A stretch of 64,000 bases of DNA from Erythroxylum novogranatense (taxonomy: Eukaryota > Streptophyta > Magnoliopsida > Malpighiales > Erythroxylaceae), in NCBI GenBank assembly GCA_029891385.1, contig CM057231.1, positions 64,525,103-64,589,102 on the forward strand. The letters are read 5' to 3'. The translations under genes were made by a program, and so were the position numbers. This document shows, one piece after another, positions 23,901-33,948 of this stretch. Positions within the stretch are counted from its first letter, which is position 1. Each line of letters starts with the position of its first letter. The notes beneath the pieces were generated by a model that was given only the letters and a program-made list of their open reading frames with translations, made no database searches and was not told where the DNA came from.

Positions 23901-24695
23901 ATCGATGCCTTCTTACGCTTGGCGACTCGAGATAGATTTTGCAATTGCGCCTCCAATGGCCATCTTTCTAATGGAAGCAAGTTCCTTTAAGGCGACTTCT
24001 TTGGTCTTCTTCTTGATGGCGCCTCCCTTTGGTTTCTTTACCTTCTTCTTCTTTGGGTTCTTTTCTTCTTTGAATGAAGAAGAAGAAGCTACTACCAACA
24101 CTTGCTTACTATCACTCTTGATAGATACGCTCATTTGTCTTGGTGATTGATCACTAAGGTATTGTAGTAGATATTTGGTTCATCCGATAGTTTAGCACTA
24201 ATGTGCATAAGCTGCCGGACAATCCAAACAAATTAAGTCTATACTTAATTCATGATCCATTCTGAAAACCTAAGGCGGCCAATCTCTCGATATAGCCATT
24301 CATCTTCGAGGCGTCTTGCATGAGATGTCCCAGAGCCATCTTAGTGGTGAAGAGAAGCCTTGAGGTCTCGAACCTTTGGACCGGGCTTGCTTTCGTCAAG
24401 CGACTCCCTAAGATGAAAAACTATTGTGTGAGCATCCATGGACTCGTCTTTCCTGCGGCTCGGGTGACATCGACGCAAGCATAATGCAAGTCGCCATGTC
24501 ACCGTCCTTAAGATCTTACTATATGCCTTCGATCATCATCGAAGCATCGACAACAAGTGCATCTGAAGCGGAAAATCTAGGATATATCCTGGACCTTCGG
24601 ATCGAGAACTATTCTCGATTCCTTAACCGATCGAAAATTCGGTCCAGTTAGCTTGTTTGACTCCATTAGCGGCGAAGGTTCACACTTGACGACAT
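23901..24695 (-). pseudogene. Angela-1 gag, fragmented
   Basis: The ATG at 24695 aligns with the Angela-2 gag start (53428). The best preserved piece is the basic C-terminal stretch at 23913-24134 (lysine-rich, KKKKVKKPKGGAIKKKTKE). It ends with LASIRKMAIGGAIAKSISS where Angela-2 has the zinc knuckle CFHCGKDGHWRRNC, so the knuckle has been lost through indels. Confidence 0.8.
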
Positions 24696-24883
24696 TTTCA
24701 AACACCTACATGAATAGAGAGGAAGAATGTTAGAATAGGAATAGTTGCATAATCATAAGGACTTGAATGATATGCAAAAAGACTCCACTAGTTTCACAGA
24801 ATCCATAACCCTCATTCTGAATCCAAAGAAACAAAATGACATTATGTCTAGTGGGTTGATATCCGATATTACTAAGAATGACC

Positions 24884-25263
24884 TTGGATTTGTCCAACAA
24901 GCCCAAGTTAGGTCAATCGGTAGGTATCGGTCATACCAATTGCATCATCGATAACCGACATTGAGAATGACCTTGGATTTGTCCAACAAGCCACCTTATG
25001 TCTCGGGAGGTATCGGATATACCAATTACATCTTAGACACAACTATCAATCGTCTTTATCAACTTGTTGATGTATGCACTTACATCAGTATCAACTCTTT
25101 GATGCGCATACATCCGATGTATGCTACCCAATTTCGCCTCTGTCACGTTGACCTTGAGTTTGCTCAACAAATCAACGCTTCTAGTGAAAACCAACCCATT
25201 AATCCAAAATCATATTTTCATGGTTGAATATATCCAGTATAGAGTGAGCTTGAGTTTGCTCAA
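24884..25263 (-). repeat. Four repeated small hairpins in the Angela-1 leader
   Basis: Copies at 24884-24897, 24973-24986, 25154-25167 and 25250-25263. In element sense the first two read TTGGA-CAAA-TCCAA and the last two TTGAG-CAAA-CTCAA: a 5-bp stem with a 4-base loop. They stand at matching positions to 53227, 53137, 52953 and 52856 in Angela-2, where stem bases differ but pairing is kept. Confidence 0.65.
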
Positions 25264-25458
25264 CAACCTGACCTATAAGAACTCGGTTCTTACCATATTA
25301 ATGGAAGGCGTTAGTTTTCATATCGAGGAGGATTTGGAAACTCTAGACTCAAGCGAAGGATCATAGTCACCATGACTATATGGAATGATTTAGGGTATTT
25401 CATCGATCACATTGAATCAATCCTTATAATCATCCATCATCCAACCTAAGCACTTCAC

Positions 25459-25680
25459 AAGTCGACTTTCATCAAATGCAAAGTAAGCCTTATTGCATCT
25501 GCCCACACAAGTCGACTTGTTTGACACAAGTCGACTTATTTCACTGCCCATGTATAAGTGGAACTTACAAGAAGCTACAAGTGGACTTATCTGAAATCTT
25601 GAACAAGTGGAGCTTATTACATGCAAGTCGACTTATCCAAAAATCGAACAAGTCGACTTATTCCATATACAAGTCGACTT
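25459..25680. repeat. Cluster of six AAGTCGACTT palindromes in the Angela-1 leader
   Basis: Exact 10-bp palindromes start at 25459, 25509, 25528, 25625, 25650 and 25671. Two decayed versions lie between them (AAGTGGACTT near 25581 and AAGTGGAGCTT near 25606). Spacing is irregular, so this is not a simple tandem array. Confidence 0.9.
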
Positions 25681-26791
25681 ATTCAGGAATTTTGCTAAAA
25701 TCTCTAATCGGCTAATTTCTCAATCAACACAATTCCAATTCTCAATACCATCATACCTAAGGTAATATCTGTAAATTGATGCCTCAATGAACACTTCATT
25801 GATTCATGAATGCCTTAAATAGTCAAACTATATGAAAAACTTGAAATGAGTCATAACTCTAAGATTTCCAAATAATTTAGGAACACCCAAATTATCACCC
25901 TAAGCATCTCTAGCTAGTGTATACACTCTCAAAACTACTCCGGCACTTGTCACAAAAAATGTGACGGCCAAAACAAGCAAGAAAATGAAATATACTAACG
26001 AGACACAAATGTGAACAATTCGGCATTCAAAAATTCTTGGAAAAGCAACTTCAAGCAATTCACTTTGGAAATCATACCACATCAAGATAACACATTTTTA
26101 ATCACATTAAAAATTCTGCAAGGCATTGGAATTGAAAAAGCATACTCAATCAAGCCAAGAAAAACAGTCCCAACAATTTTCACCAAAACTGTCCAGTTCT
26201 GTACATTGCTTGAAATGATCAATGAAACAATTTCAATAAATCATGAGAAAATTATATAGGTTATCACATGTTTAGAACATGCTACCTGAAAATTTTCAGG
26301 ATTTTAGTCCATCAAAAACTCAGTCAACCAAAATAATAAAACCGATTCAAAATCTGTGTTCGTCAGCACAGCAATTCCCAACAGTATAGAATAAATTCGT
26401 GAATAAATATCCAATCACCTTGAAATCCAATTTCCATGCTCACAGACATTCACCAACATCTTAGAGACATGTAGGTGAAGGCAAATCCAGAAAAATATTT
26501 TTCTAGAATTTATTCTCGATTTTATCCTACTGCCTGTTCCAGAATCGTTTCACAAAACAACATCTGTAACCTTAGGGAATTAATTAGCAAAACTATATCA
26601 AATCAAATCGATAAATTCTGAAAATTCATAGACATATTCTCTAACATGTTATGAACATTCCTGGGCATAAAAATTTCGAAAACCCTATCTCTATAGCAAT
26701 TCGAAAATTGAACAGAAAACATGCTACAACATCACAAGCAATTAGGGTTTATGATCTAGCTTCAGTTAAAGCTTCATACACGACACCAGAC

Positions 26792-26803
26792 GCTCTGATA
26801 CCA
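26792..26803 (-). other. Primer binding site of Angela-1
   Basis: In element sense TGGTATCAGAGC, an exact match to the plant initiator-Met PBS, one base after the 5' LTR. Confidence 0.88.
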
Positions 26804-26804
26804 C

Positions 26805-28632
26805 TGTAGGAAAATCCTGGGAGGAACATCATATGTTCCAGCAGCGGAAACAAAAATTTTTGGTCCCGGGACCTTCCCGAAAACCCAGGATCCCGGTGTC
26901 GGTATGAAAACTCAAACCTGAATAGCCAATAGAGACTATCTCTAAAGGTATCCACGCAGAGATCAGAAAACCTAACCGAGTCAAACCCTTTTGATCCGAG
27001 AATAGCTAGAACAGAATAAGAGCTGCTAGACCCTACCTCTGTCCTGGAGAGCTTGAGAATAACGTTGAATCCTTGCCTTGGAGAAGAGAAAATCGATGGT
27101 GCTTGATGGAAGAAGACTTGAAAAACTCTTTTCAACTTCAAAGCTTAACCTTTAAGCTTTCTTCTTCTTCTCCTTGTCAAAACCGTCGACACACCACCTT
27201 AGGCTCCTCTCTTTGGTATTTATTTACTTAACCCTTAAGTTTAATAACTCACCATAAGAAGATGCCAAGTGGAAGATTAATAACCATTCATTTATTAATG
27301 AAATAAAGTAATCAACTTTGACTTTTCAAAGTTTCTAATCTTCTCCTCCTTCCAACGCACCACATGGCTATATATTTATATATATTAATTAATTATTTAA
27401 TTAATTAACATATATATATAATTACTAAGAGGTCCGTCAAGCTGAATCGGTCCTACGGCCTCTAGGGCCCCGATGATGAAAAATCACGGAAACCTTTCTT
27501 AGTAATATTGATGTCGCGATCTCATGGGACATATCCCAATCCCATTGGGATCCATTTAATCTAATGCTCTCCATAATTGGAACTCTGTCCAATTACTATT
27601 TTCTGATTCTCGAGACACTCTTATCGTGTGACCCTTTAGGTTCCGGTTATGTTGGCCACTTAGATTAACAATTAATCTGAGCAAGTTATGGCGGTATCTA
27701 GCAACACATCATGACCCCAATTGACCGGAAAGTAATTGGTTTGATGAATTCATCACGAACCAGATCACGAACCCTTCCATAGATAATTCTTGTGCAATTA
27801 GTCCTTTCATCATCCTATACCCCACTTGGTTATGAGTATGGCTAATATGTCAACTCTTACTAGACTAAGTCTAGCCCAGTGTAATCGGTTCTGTCTGAGG
27901 ACTTATTACTTTATATGTCCATGAAGACACTCTTCATGACATAGTCATCTTCTGGCCGGAGACTTAAAGTAATGATCTGACAAGAGGTTGGGTATCTCTT
28001 ACATTTTCACGAAGTGATGAATCCTTTATTGGCTACTCAATTACCTTGAATACCTCAAACTGCTCCAAGCACCACCCTATGAGTAACCTCGGAAGGCCAC
28101 AAGGAATGGAGTCAAAGTGCGGGATCAAGATATCAAGATATCCTTGAGTACCTCAAGTCTAAGGATACTTGCACCATTGCTATGATGAGATTATCAACGA
28201 CATAAATCCATGTGATGATCTCATGGCAAGTCATCGATGAACTTACTACCACTAGTAAGAATCCATATGTCAACTCTAAATATCTCATATTTACGGTTTA
28301 CGAGATCCTTTGCTTGATCCAATCAAGGAGTATGACATATGCTAGTCCGTCCATGGGATTAATGATGTCGGTCTCATTAATCCTATGACTAGGAAAATTT
28401 AGATCTTGACATAATTACACATGATAGGAATCTCAGGAGTATGATCACATCATAATTTCCTTCATGCTATGTCATATATCATGGACTTCATTAATTTGAT
28501 TAAAGATCACTATCAATTCATAAAGAATATCAAATAAATGAAACATGCCTTTCTTTATTTATTCATAAAGTCTGTACATGACTATGAACAAAATGCGCTA
28601 AAGGGGATTGCCTTTAGGGCACTACTCTAACA
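26805..28632 (-). repeat. 5' LTR of Angela-1
   Basis: Partner of 19037-20849, with TGTAGGAAAA and CTCTAACA ends on the plus strand. A 130-aa ORF (26749-27141) crosses from the PBS side into the LTR, and its C-terminal part recurs as an ORF in the Angela-2 LTRs. I treat it as a by-product of LTR conservation. Confidence 0.9.
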
Positions 28633-28637
28633 TGTTA

Positions 28638-28850
28638 TTCTTCCATCTGCTTTTCCTTCCTTCTGTTTTTCTTCCGTCTGCTTTTTCTTCCTTCTGCTTT
28701 TTCTTCCTTCTGTTTTTTTCTTCCTTCTGCTTTTTCTTCCTTCTGTTTTTCTTCCTTCTGTTATTCTTCCGTCTGTTATTCTTCCTTCATGTTTTTCTTC
28801 CATCTGTTATTCTTTCTTCTGCCTTTTTCTTCCTTCTGTTTTTCTTTTTA
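28638..28850 (-). repeat. Purine-rich tandem array in the SIRE LTR (5' copy)
   Basis: Plus strand units such as CTTCCTTCTGCTTTTT repeat about a dozen times. It continues the array interrupted at 19036. Here the units keep CTG, whereas in the 10840-11095 copy the same places often read CA, TA or ACG. Confidence 0.75.
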
Positions 28851-30363
28851 TGCATTCATCTACTTTTCATTTGTATATTTCTCTTTGTTTATCATCAAAA
28901 TTATTTAATACGTGAAGTCTGGTTTGACTTAACAAATCATGCTCATAATCATTTTATCAGATAATATGCTTTCAAGCTTTCATTTATTCAAAATGCCATG
29001 ACTGAAGTCGAGGCATAACATGCCCGGAATCAAGATTTACTACTATCCATTCTCATTCTTCTTACAAGTCATTCAAATCTTATAACAAATCATGTTTAAA
29101 CAATTAACCACATATTCGATCAAAATGTCATACATCTCATCATACATAACATATAACATATATTCACACATAGGCAAGAATATGCCTAATCACACAATAA
29201 CTATAATTACATTACCCACCTAATATCGCTTGAGAGTCCAAACTCACTACTGTCCTTCCTCTTGCGATTGGATTAGGTCGGCTTGATTTCCTATAACAAA
29301 CCAAGTTCCCAATCAAGTAACATTCAAAGGAAATATTCAAACAGCTTGAAAATCAAAAGTAAAAGCAATAAGAGTCTACATCCGACTTCTAACTCGATTT
29401 TCGAATCTTAGAGGCAAATTCCAAACTTATAGCCCTTAGGCTCTAGACCACAATGATTCCGAAATCACCTCAATTGGACATCCACAGCAAAAGATATGCC
29501 CAAAATACCAAAATTCACTTATGTTGGAAAACTGGAGCTCGTCGCGGTGAACGACCCGTGTGCGCCGCAGCATACACCCCTCCTTTCACACGCCATGGTG
29601 AATTCCTGTTGTTCGCCGCGACGTGCGCAAATTCGCATGTCGCGACGCGTATACCTTCCTCGCATGTCACGGCGTGCTCATGAGCACATCGCGACGTGCA
29701 GGTCTGGAGAAAGTCTCCGAACCTGATTTTTCCAGCATTTTCCCACTTCAATCCTTCCCTTAAACACATACAACACATCTAAACCTTGATTCAAGTCCCA
29801 TACTACAATTCTAACTCATTCAAACCTTAAAAACAGTCATAAGATCATCAACCCAAGGATTTCACCTAGGTTTTCCGAAAATCCCTAAACACCCGATTCT
29901 AACACATACAAATCGATTCTAGGGTTTAATCCAACCAAAACAAAACGAAATGCACTTAGGCTTATCAGAAATCGCTCCAAATCAGTCGAAAATCCTCTAG
30001 GATTGAAAGCCCTCTTTCTTTTCTTCCTCTTCCTCTTCCTATGGCACTCTCTCCCTCTCTTTCTCACTCTTTTTCCTTCTTTTTCTTCTAATCCTTCTAA
30101 TCCTTTCACTTAAGTCTAAATGAGATAGGTAAAGACCATTTTACCCCTCCATGTCAAGCCTTAACCTATCCAACTCAAGTGCTCTTCCTATTTTGCCCTT
30201 AGATACTTTTATCCTTTAATTCTTATTAAAACCACATTATGCTCACTTAATCAAATTTTCCCTTAATACTTCTAATTTAATCCAATTAAACCATAAATCA
30301 CACCAGTAACACAATTCATGCTTAATAACATTAAGTAGAAAAATTTTGGTGCCCAACATGGTA

Positions 30364-33300
30364 TGTCCCATGTTAGGGGCTAGGACCCCAGAATAGTGCA
30401 AATGAGAGTAAACTGAGAAATTAGAAGTGCATTTCATACATCATATGACATAACATATCAATATTTATTTTTCACTCATTAAAATAATTGTACATGCACT
30501 CATTGATATTTTCAGGTATAATTGATTTATAAATGTGATTAAAATGTAAATTGTGGATTATTTGTGTTGAAAATTTATTTGGAGAGTATTATGATTATTT
30601 TGAAATTTTTGGTAAATTTTAGAAAAATTTATGAAAATTTGGGATATTTTAGCCTATGAAAAATATGGAAATGAGAGATAAATAAACCAATTATAGTGTG
30701 ACATGTGGCAGTCTTGTTTGGGTGATAAGTGTATTACACACAATAGTAATATGTGGAGAGATCAAATACATGCACGTGGTTATGTTTAGGCTAAAACATA
30801 AATTATTGTAGCTATTGGTGTTTTCTTCACCGTATACATCAACACCAAAATTCTTTTTGTTCATCCATCACCAAATCAGCTAATTGCTTCTGATTGTGTA
30901 TTTAGCTTTGGATTCTGATATCAAAGTAAGAACTTCAATCCAAGTCTTGTGTTGTTAATCTTTATTTTCATTATTTCTCATCCACCGATATGATTTTTGT
31001 AAAAGATTTGTGTTGATGATGTTTTAGTGTGTAGAAATGGATACATGCACAATTCAGTGATAATTAGTGGGTTTGAAAAGATGCAGAAAATGTAAAAAAA
31101 TTCAGAAAAAGAGTGAAAGTGCATAAGACATGAAAATGCAGTAGTCAGAGAAAATAAAACAAAAAAATGTAGTAGTTAGAGAAAATAGAATAGAAAATGC
31201 AGTAGTAAGAGAAAGCAGAATATGATGAAATACGTATATGATTTCTATTTTGATGTTTGTGTTTAATCTTGAATTTTGAGATGTCTTGATAGTGAGCTAA
31301 ATGTAAATAGAAGTAGAATATGTGGGAGAGTATAAGTTAGGAAGAAATGGTGTTTATGAATAATGGATTACGTAGCAGAAGAGAGGAAGTAGAAGGTGAT
31401 GGTTTGCATGTCTGATTTTGGTTTTTGAAGTGTGAATATGAACTAGAGTATTTTTACTACACATCCTTTATTCTTTTTATAACTTTTTCTTCTAACATCC
31501 AAATGACATGAGACTTAAACCAATAGACTCATAATACATTGTTCTTCATCTCCATGAAAATTTAAATCCATCTTGATTCATTCTGGAAAGATTTGATTAA
31601 TGGATTTAGGATGAAATGTGGAAGTCTATTGGAATATTTTGAGCTAGAATATTTTTATTGAATATGCTTCGGTTTTTTGATTATATCTTGACCTATAGAT
31701 TTCTAATTGAGTTGATTCTTAATTCAGATTGAACTAGAAATAAATGACTACAAGGTTTTTAAAGAATTAGAATTTTAGTTCTGTTTATAAAAATTTCAAA
31801 ATTGGCTTGAAATTGAGTCTTAGCTTAGGTTATAACACGACCCATGACTGAAATCATATCTTGTTATTATCAAATAAACTGTATTGATGTAGGTTGAATC
31901 AAACAAAGGTGTCTTCATAAAAAGTGTAGCTTATTTTCTTAGCTTTCAATTGGTATTAACTGTGTAATTTTTAAATATTGGAATTGAGATATATGGCTTG
32001 TACAACTTTAAATGCATGATCATGCACTAACCAAAATTTTAATTGTACTCAGTATGTAGTATTTTGAGCATAACTCATATAATAATGAACCAAATTGTAT
32101 GATCTTGGTGTCATTAGAAACTTAAGGCATAGGTGAAAAATTGTCTAGAAGAAAGTGATACAGAAATACACCATTTTGTTAGTCCTATTGATCATGTAAA
32201 GTAGACCCGAAAATCTATGTTGGTAAGAAAGCTGGAATAGCTAATGAGTGTATTTGACACATTTGGACTACAATTGATCTTTGCATTAGTTTATTACAGA
32301 AGTATACTTGGGCATATGTCATTAAGCATGCATGTTACATGATACATTTATAAAAATGCATATTCAGTTACATGAACAATGTGGTAATATGAAATTGTAT
32401 TTGATTGCATATAAAAGAGCAAGTAGAGTGACCGCTTCTAGATATTGTCAAAACTTCAAGGTAATAAGCAAAAAGGAAGCAATCGTGAGTAACCTAAGAT
32501 GGTCTCACCTTGAATTATTTTGTTTATTATTGGATTGAATTTGATATTGATGAATGTGTACTGAATTCCAGATATAAAATGTTCAAGGAGTTTTGATGCA
32601 CAATTAAAACATTGGAAATGCCACTTGAATGTGAATAAGATTGACTATATGGTTCTCAACTTGAATGTTTCATACCGGACTTAGTCCGATGATTATTGTG
32701 AATAAGAACATGAATGCAAATGTAATTGATCAAATATGATGATTAAAATTGACGAATGCATTTCATTCCAATGCATGAAATATAAAGATAGTTATGACTG
32801 ATGTCGCTAGTGAAAAAGAGCTTAAAGCTCACACATTCGTGATTAGAGCCTAAGGCTCAATGTGTACAAAGAGTCCTGTATCCCCAATAGATGAGGGATA
32901 GTATGAAAGAGCCCGGTATCTATAACTGATACGGGACGGTGAAAAAGGCTCATAGTTATAACAATGAAATAAATGAAATCAAGTCTCATAACATTGCATA
33001 CACTTATGATCCAAATAAATTGAATGATTACAATGTTTTAAGAACTTTGTGTATGAAATATTGGATAATTTGTTAATGTGCATGTTCTGCAAAATTATAC
33101 TGAAGTGATGAAATGTTTGAAATTTGTTTTTGAAATATGATAAATGTGATTAGGTGTTATATGATATTACTTAACAAAAATCATGTTGATGTGAATTACA
33201 TGATAACATGATTTGTTGTGTGTTGTACGACAAGAGTGAACCATCAAGGATGGTTACAATGCTGAGTTCACAAAACTCACCAAAATTGCAATGTTGACAA

Positions 33301-33686
33301 TTTCAAGATCTAGATAGAGCAATGACTTAGCTGCTAAGACTGCATTTGGTACAATTTATGACTCAAAGGTCGATCAGCTGAGGATTAAAGATTAGTTTTT
33401 AGTTTTTGGTTTATTTCCTCATTTATGTAGCATACTTTGTAAACTGAACTGTGAGCTTTGATAGGTTGGCAATGTATATATATGAATGATGCTACATTGT
33501 AAATTATGGCTTATGATATGAAATGAGGAAAATTTTGGACTTTAGATCATCAGTTATTTTTTATTTTACTTATGATGCCATATAGTAAAGTGAAGGTGAG
33601 ATAGTTAACATGTCACTTCTATCGGGCATGTGCATGTGTGATCGTAGAGCGCATGTACGTGTGTAGGACAAGAGTGGGGTGTTACA
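30364..33686 (+). mobile_element. Old LTR-like insertion (probable solo LTR, gypsy style), about 3.3 kb
   Basis: This stretch separates two LINE parts that join in frame (D-G at 224-229 and N-G-Y-F-F-Q-K at 33690 onward). A gypsy-like start TGTTAGGGGCTAGGACCCC lies at 30371 (or TGTCCC at 30364), and the end is GGGGTGTTACA at 33686. ATGGT stands on both sides (225-229 and 33690-33694), a likely target duplication, but with one and three extra bases, so exact ends are uncertain. A repeated AAAGAGCC and GGCTCA pattern (about 32815-32955) resembles Tekay LTR interiors. No coding region was seen; small ORFs are chance. Confidence 0.65.
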
Positions 33687-33948
33687 TTAATGGTTATTTT
33701 TTCCAAAAATGATGGAACATTACTAGGAATTTTGTTAAAAATGCAATCATGAGTTTTTCTCAAATGGAGTACTTCTTAAAGATATCAATAAAACCTTCCT
33801 TTGCTTGATTCCTAAAGGTTTTAATTCCTCTAATTTTGGAGATTTTAGACCTATAATATACACCAATTTTCTTTATAAAATAATATCCAAAATCCTAGCT
33901 ACTAGATTGAAAAAAGAAATAACCCCTCTAATCAGTAAGAACCAGGGT
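33687..33948 (+). pseudogene. LINE copy A, segment 2: start of RT
   Basis: The reading INKTFLCLIPKGFNSSNFGDF followed by RPI, YKIISKILATRLK and ISKNQ is the standard first RT block of plant L1 elements. It continues segment 1 (1-230) and stops at the solo LTR inserted at 33949. The AGGGT at 33944-33948 is the left target duplication of that LTR. Confidence 0.88.

Larger units (their letters stand above)
24696..26791 (-). other. Leader (5' untranslated region) of Angela-1
   Basis: About 2.1 kb lies between PBS and gag with no plausible coding frame. It carries four short hairpins (24884-25263), then a cluster of palindromes (25459-25680), then an AT-rich stretch of about 1 kb up to the PBS in which I see no further structure. 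The same layout is present in Angela-2. Confidence 0.8.
19037..28632 (-). mobile_element. Angela-1: Ty1/copia element (Angela/Tork type)
   Basis: LTRs are 19037-20849 (1813 bp) and 26805-28632 (1828 bp), with TG/CA ends. In element sense the LTR starts TGTTAGAGTAGTGCCC and ends TTCCTACA. The order is 5' LTR, PBS, leader of about 2.1 kb, gag, pol, polypurine tract, 3' LTR. The bases next to the ends (CATTA left, TGTTA right) match at only three of five positions, so the target duplication is imperfect or misread. It is the closest relative in the window of Angela-2 (48407-59306), which lies in the other orientation. Confidence 0.92.
10078..28934 (-). mobile_element. SIRE-type Ty1/copia element with Angela-1 inside its 5' LTR
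   Basis: The element begins TGAAGTAAATCAC and ends GACTTAACA on the plus strand and is flanked by AATCA on both sides (10073-10077 and 28935-28939). LTRs are about 1.1 kb (10078-11179 and 18212-19036 plus 28633-28934). The internal region (11180-18211) holds gag, pol in copia order (integrase before RT) and about 2.9 kb of extra sequence after pol. RNase H ends KHISRHHFLRDY ... ADIFTKPLSEDRFKEI, the style of SIRE/Maximus elements. The lineage is inferred from these motifs and from the extra 3' region. Coding frames are heavily broken. Confidence 0.88.
18212..28934 (-). repeat. 5' LTR of the SIRE-type element, split by Angela-1
   Basis: Two parts, 18212-19036 and 28633-28934, match the 3' LTR at 10078-11179. 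The split falls inside the purine-rich array. TATTTATA at 18751-18758 (TATAAATA in element sense) repeats the TATA motif of the partner. Confidence 0.88.
231..30358 (-). mobile_element. Tekay-1: Ty3/gypsy chromovirus (Tekay/Del type) with nested insertions
   Basis: A complete but interrupted LTR retrotransposon on the minus strand. The five bases before it (226-230) and after it (30359-30363) are both TGGTA, an exact target duplication. Order in element sense: 5' LTR (7786-30358, split), PBS (7770-7781), gag-pol (7610 down to about 2925), polypurine tract, 3' LTR (231-2881). After subtracting insertions both LTRs are about 2.26 kb. Tekay identity rests on RT-RNase H-integrase order, the C-terminal chromodomain-like block (VKVLWRNHSVEEATWEP) and the iMet-type PBS. 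Gag-pol is broken. The insertion point lies at the edge of an older LTR-like insertion within LINE copy A. Confidence 0.93.
7786..30358 (-). repeat. 5' LTR of Tekay-1, split into three parts
   Basis: The LTR parts are 7786-8258, 9703-10077 and 28935-30358; between them lie a solo LTR (8259-9702) and the SIRE element (10078-28934). Ends are TGTTGGGCCC and GTGCCCAACA. The third part carries a CpG-rich block at about 29535-29700 with repeated CGCGACG motifs. It was not hit by the MITE found in the partner LTR. Confidence 0.92.

Noticed and set aside
25459..25680. CRISPR-like array of short repeats
   Set aside because: The repeat is only 10 bp, palindromic, with irregular spacers, no cas genes and a plant retrotransposon context.
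26792..26803. tRNA gene fragment
   Set aside because: It is the 12-base primer binding site complementary to initiator tRNA, next to the LTR; no tRNA cloverleaf follows.
29453..29726. Overlapping Arg/His-rich ORFs in the CpG-rich LTR block (also 46465-46804)
   Set aside because: Open frames come from the high GC content of the block; they are not conserved between LTRs.
30364..33686. Host gene or intron between LINE parts
   Set aside because: The LINE frame resumes after it, ATGGT flanks it, and its ends and interior look like a gypsy LTR; no coding or splice pattern was found.
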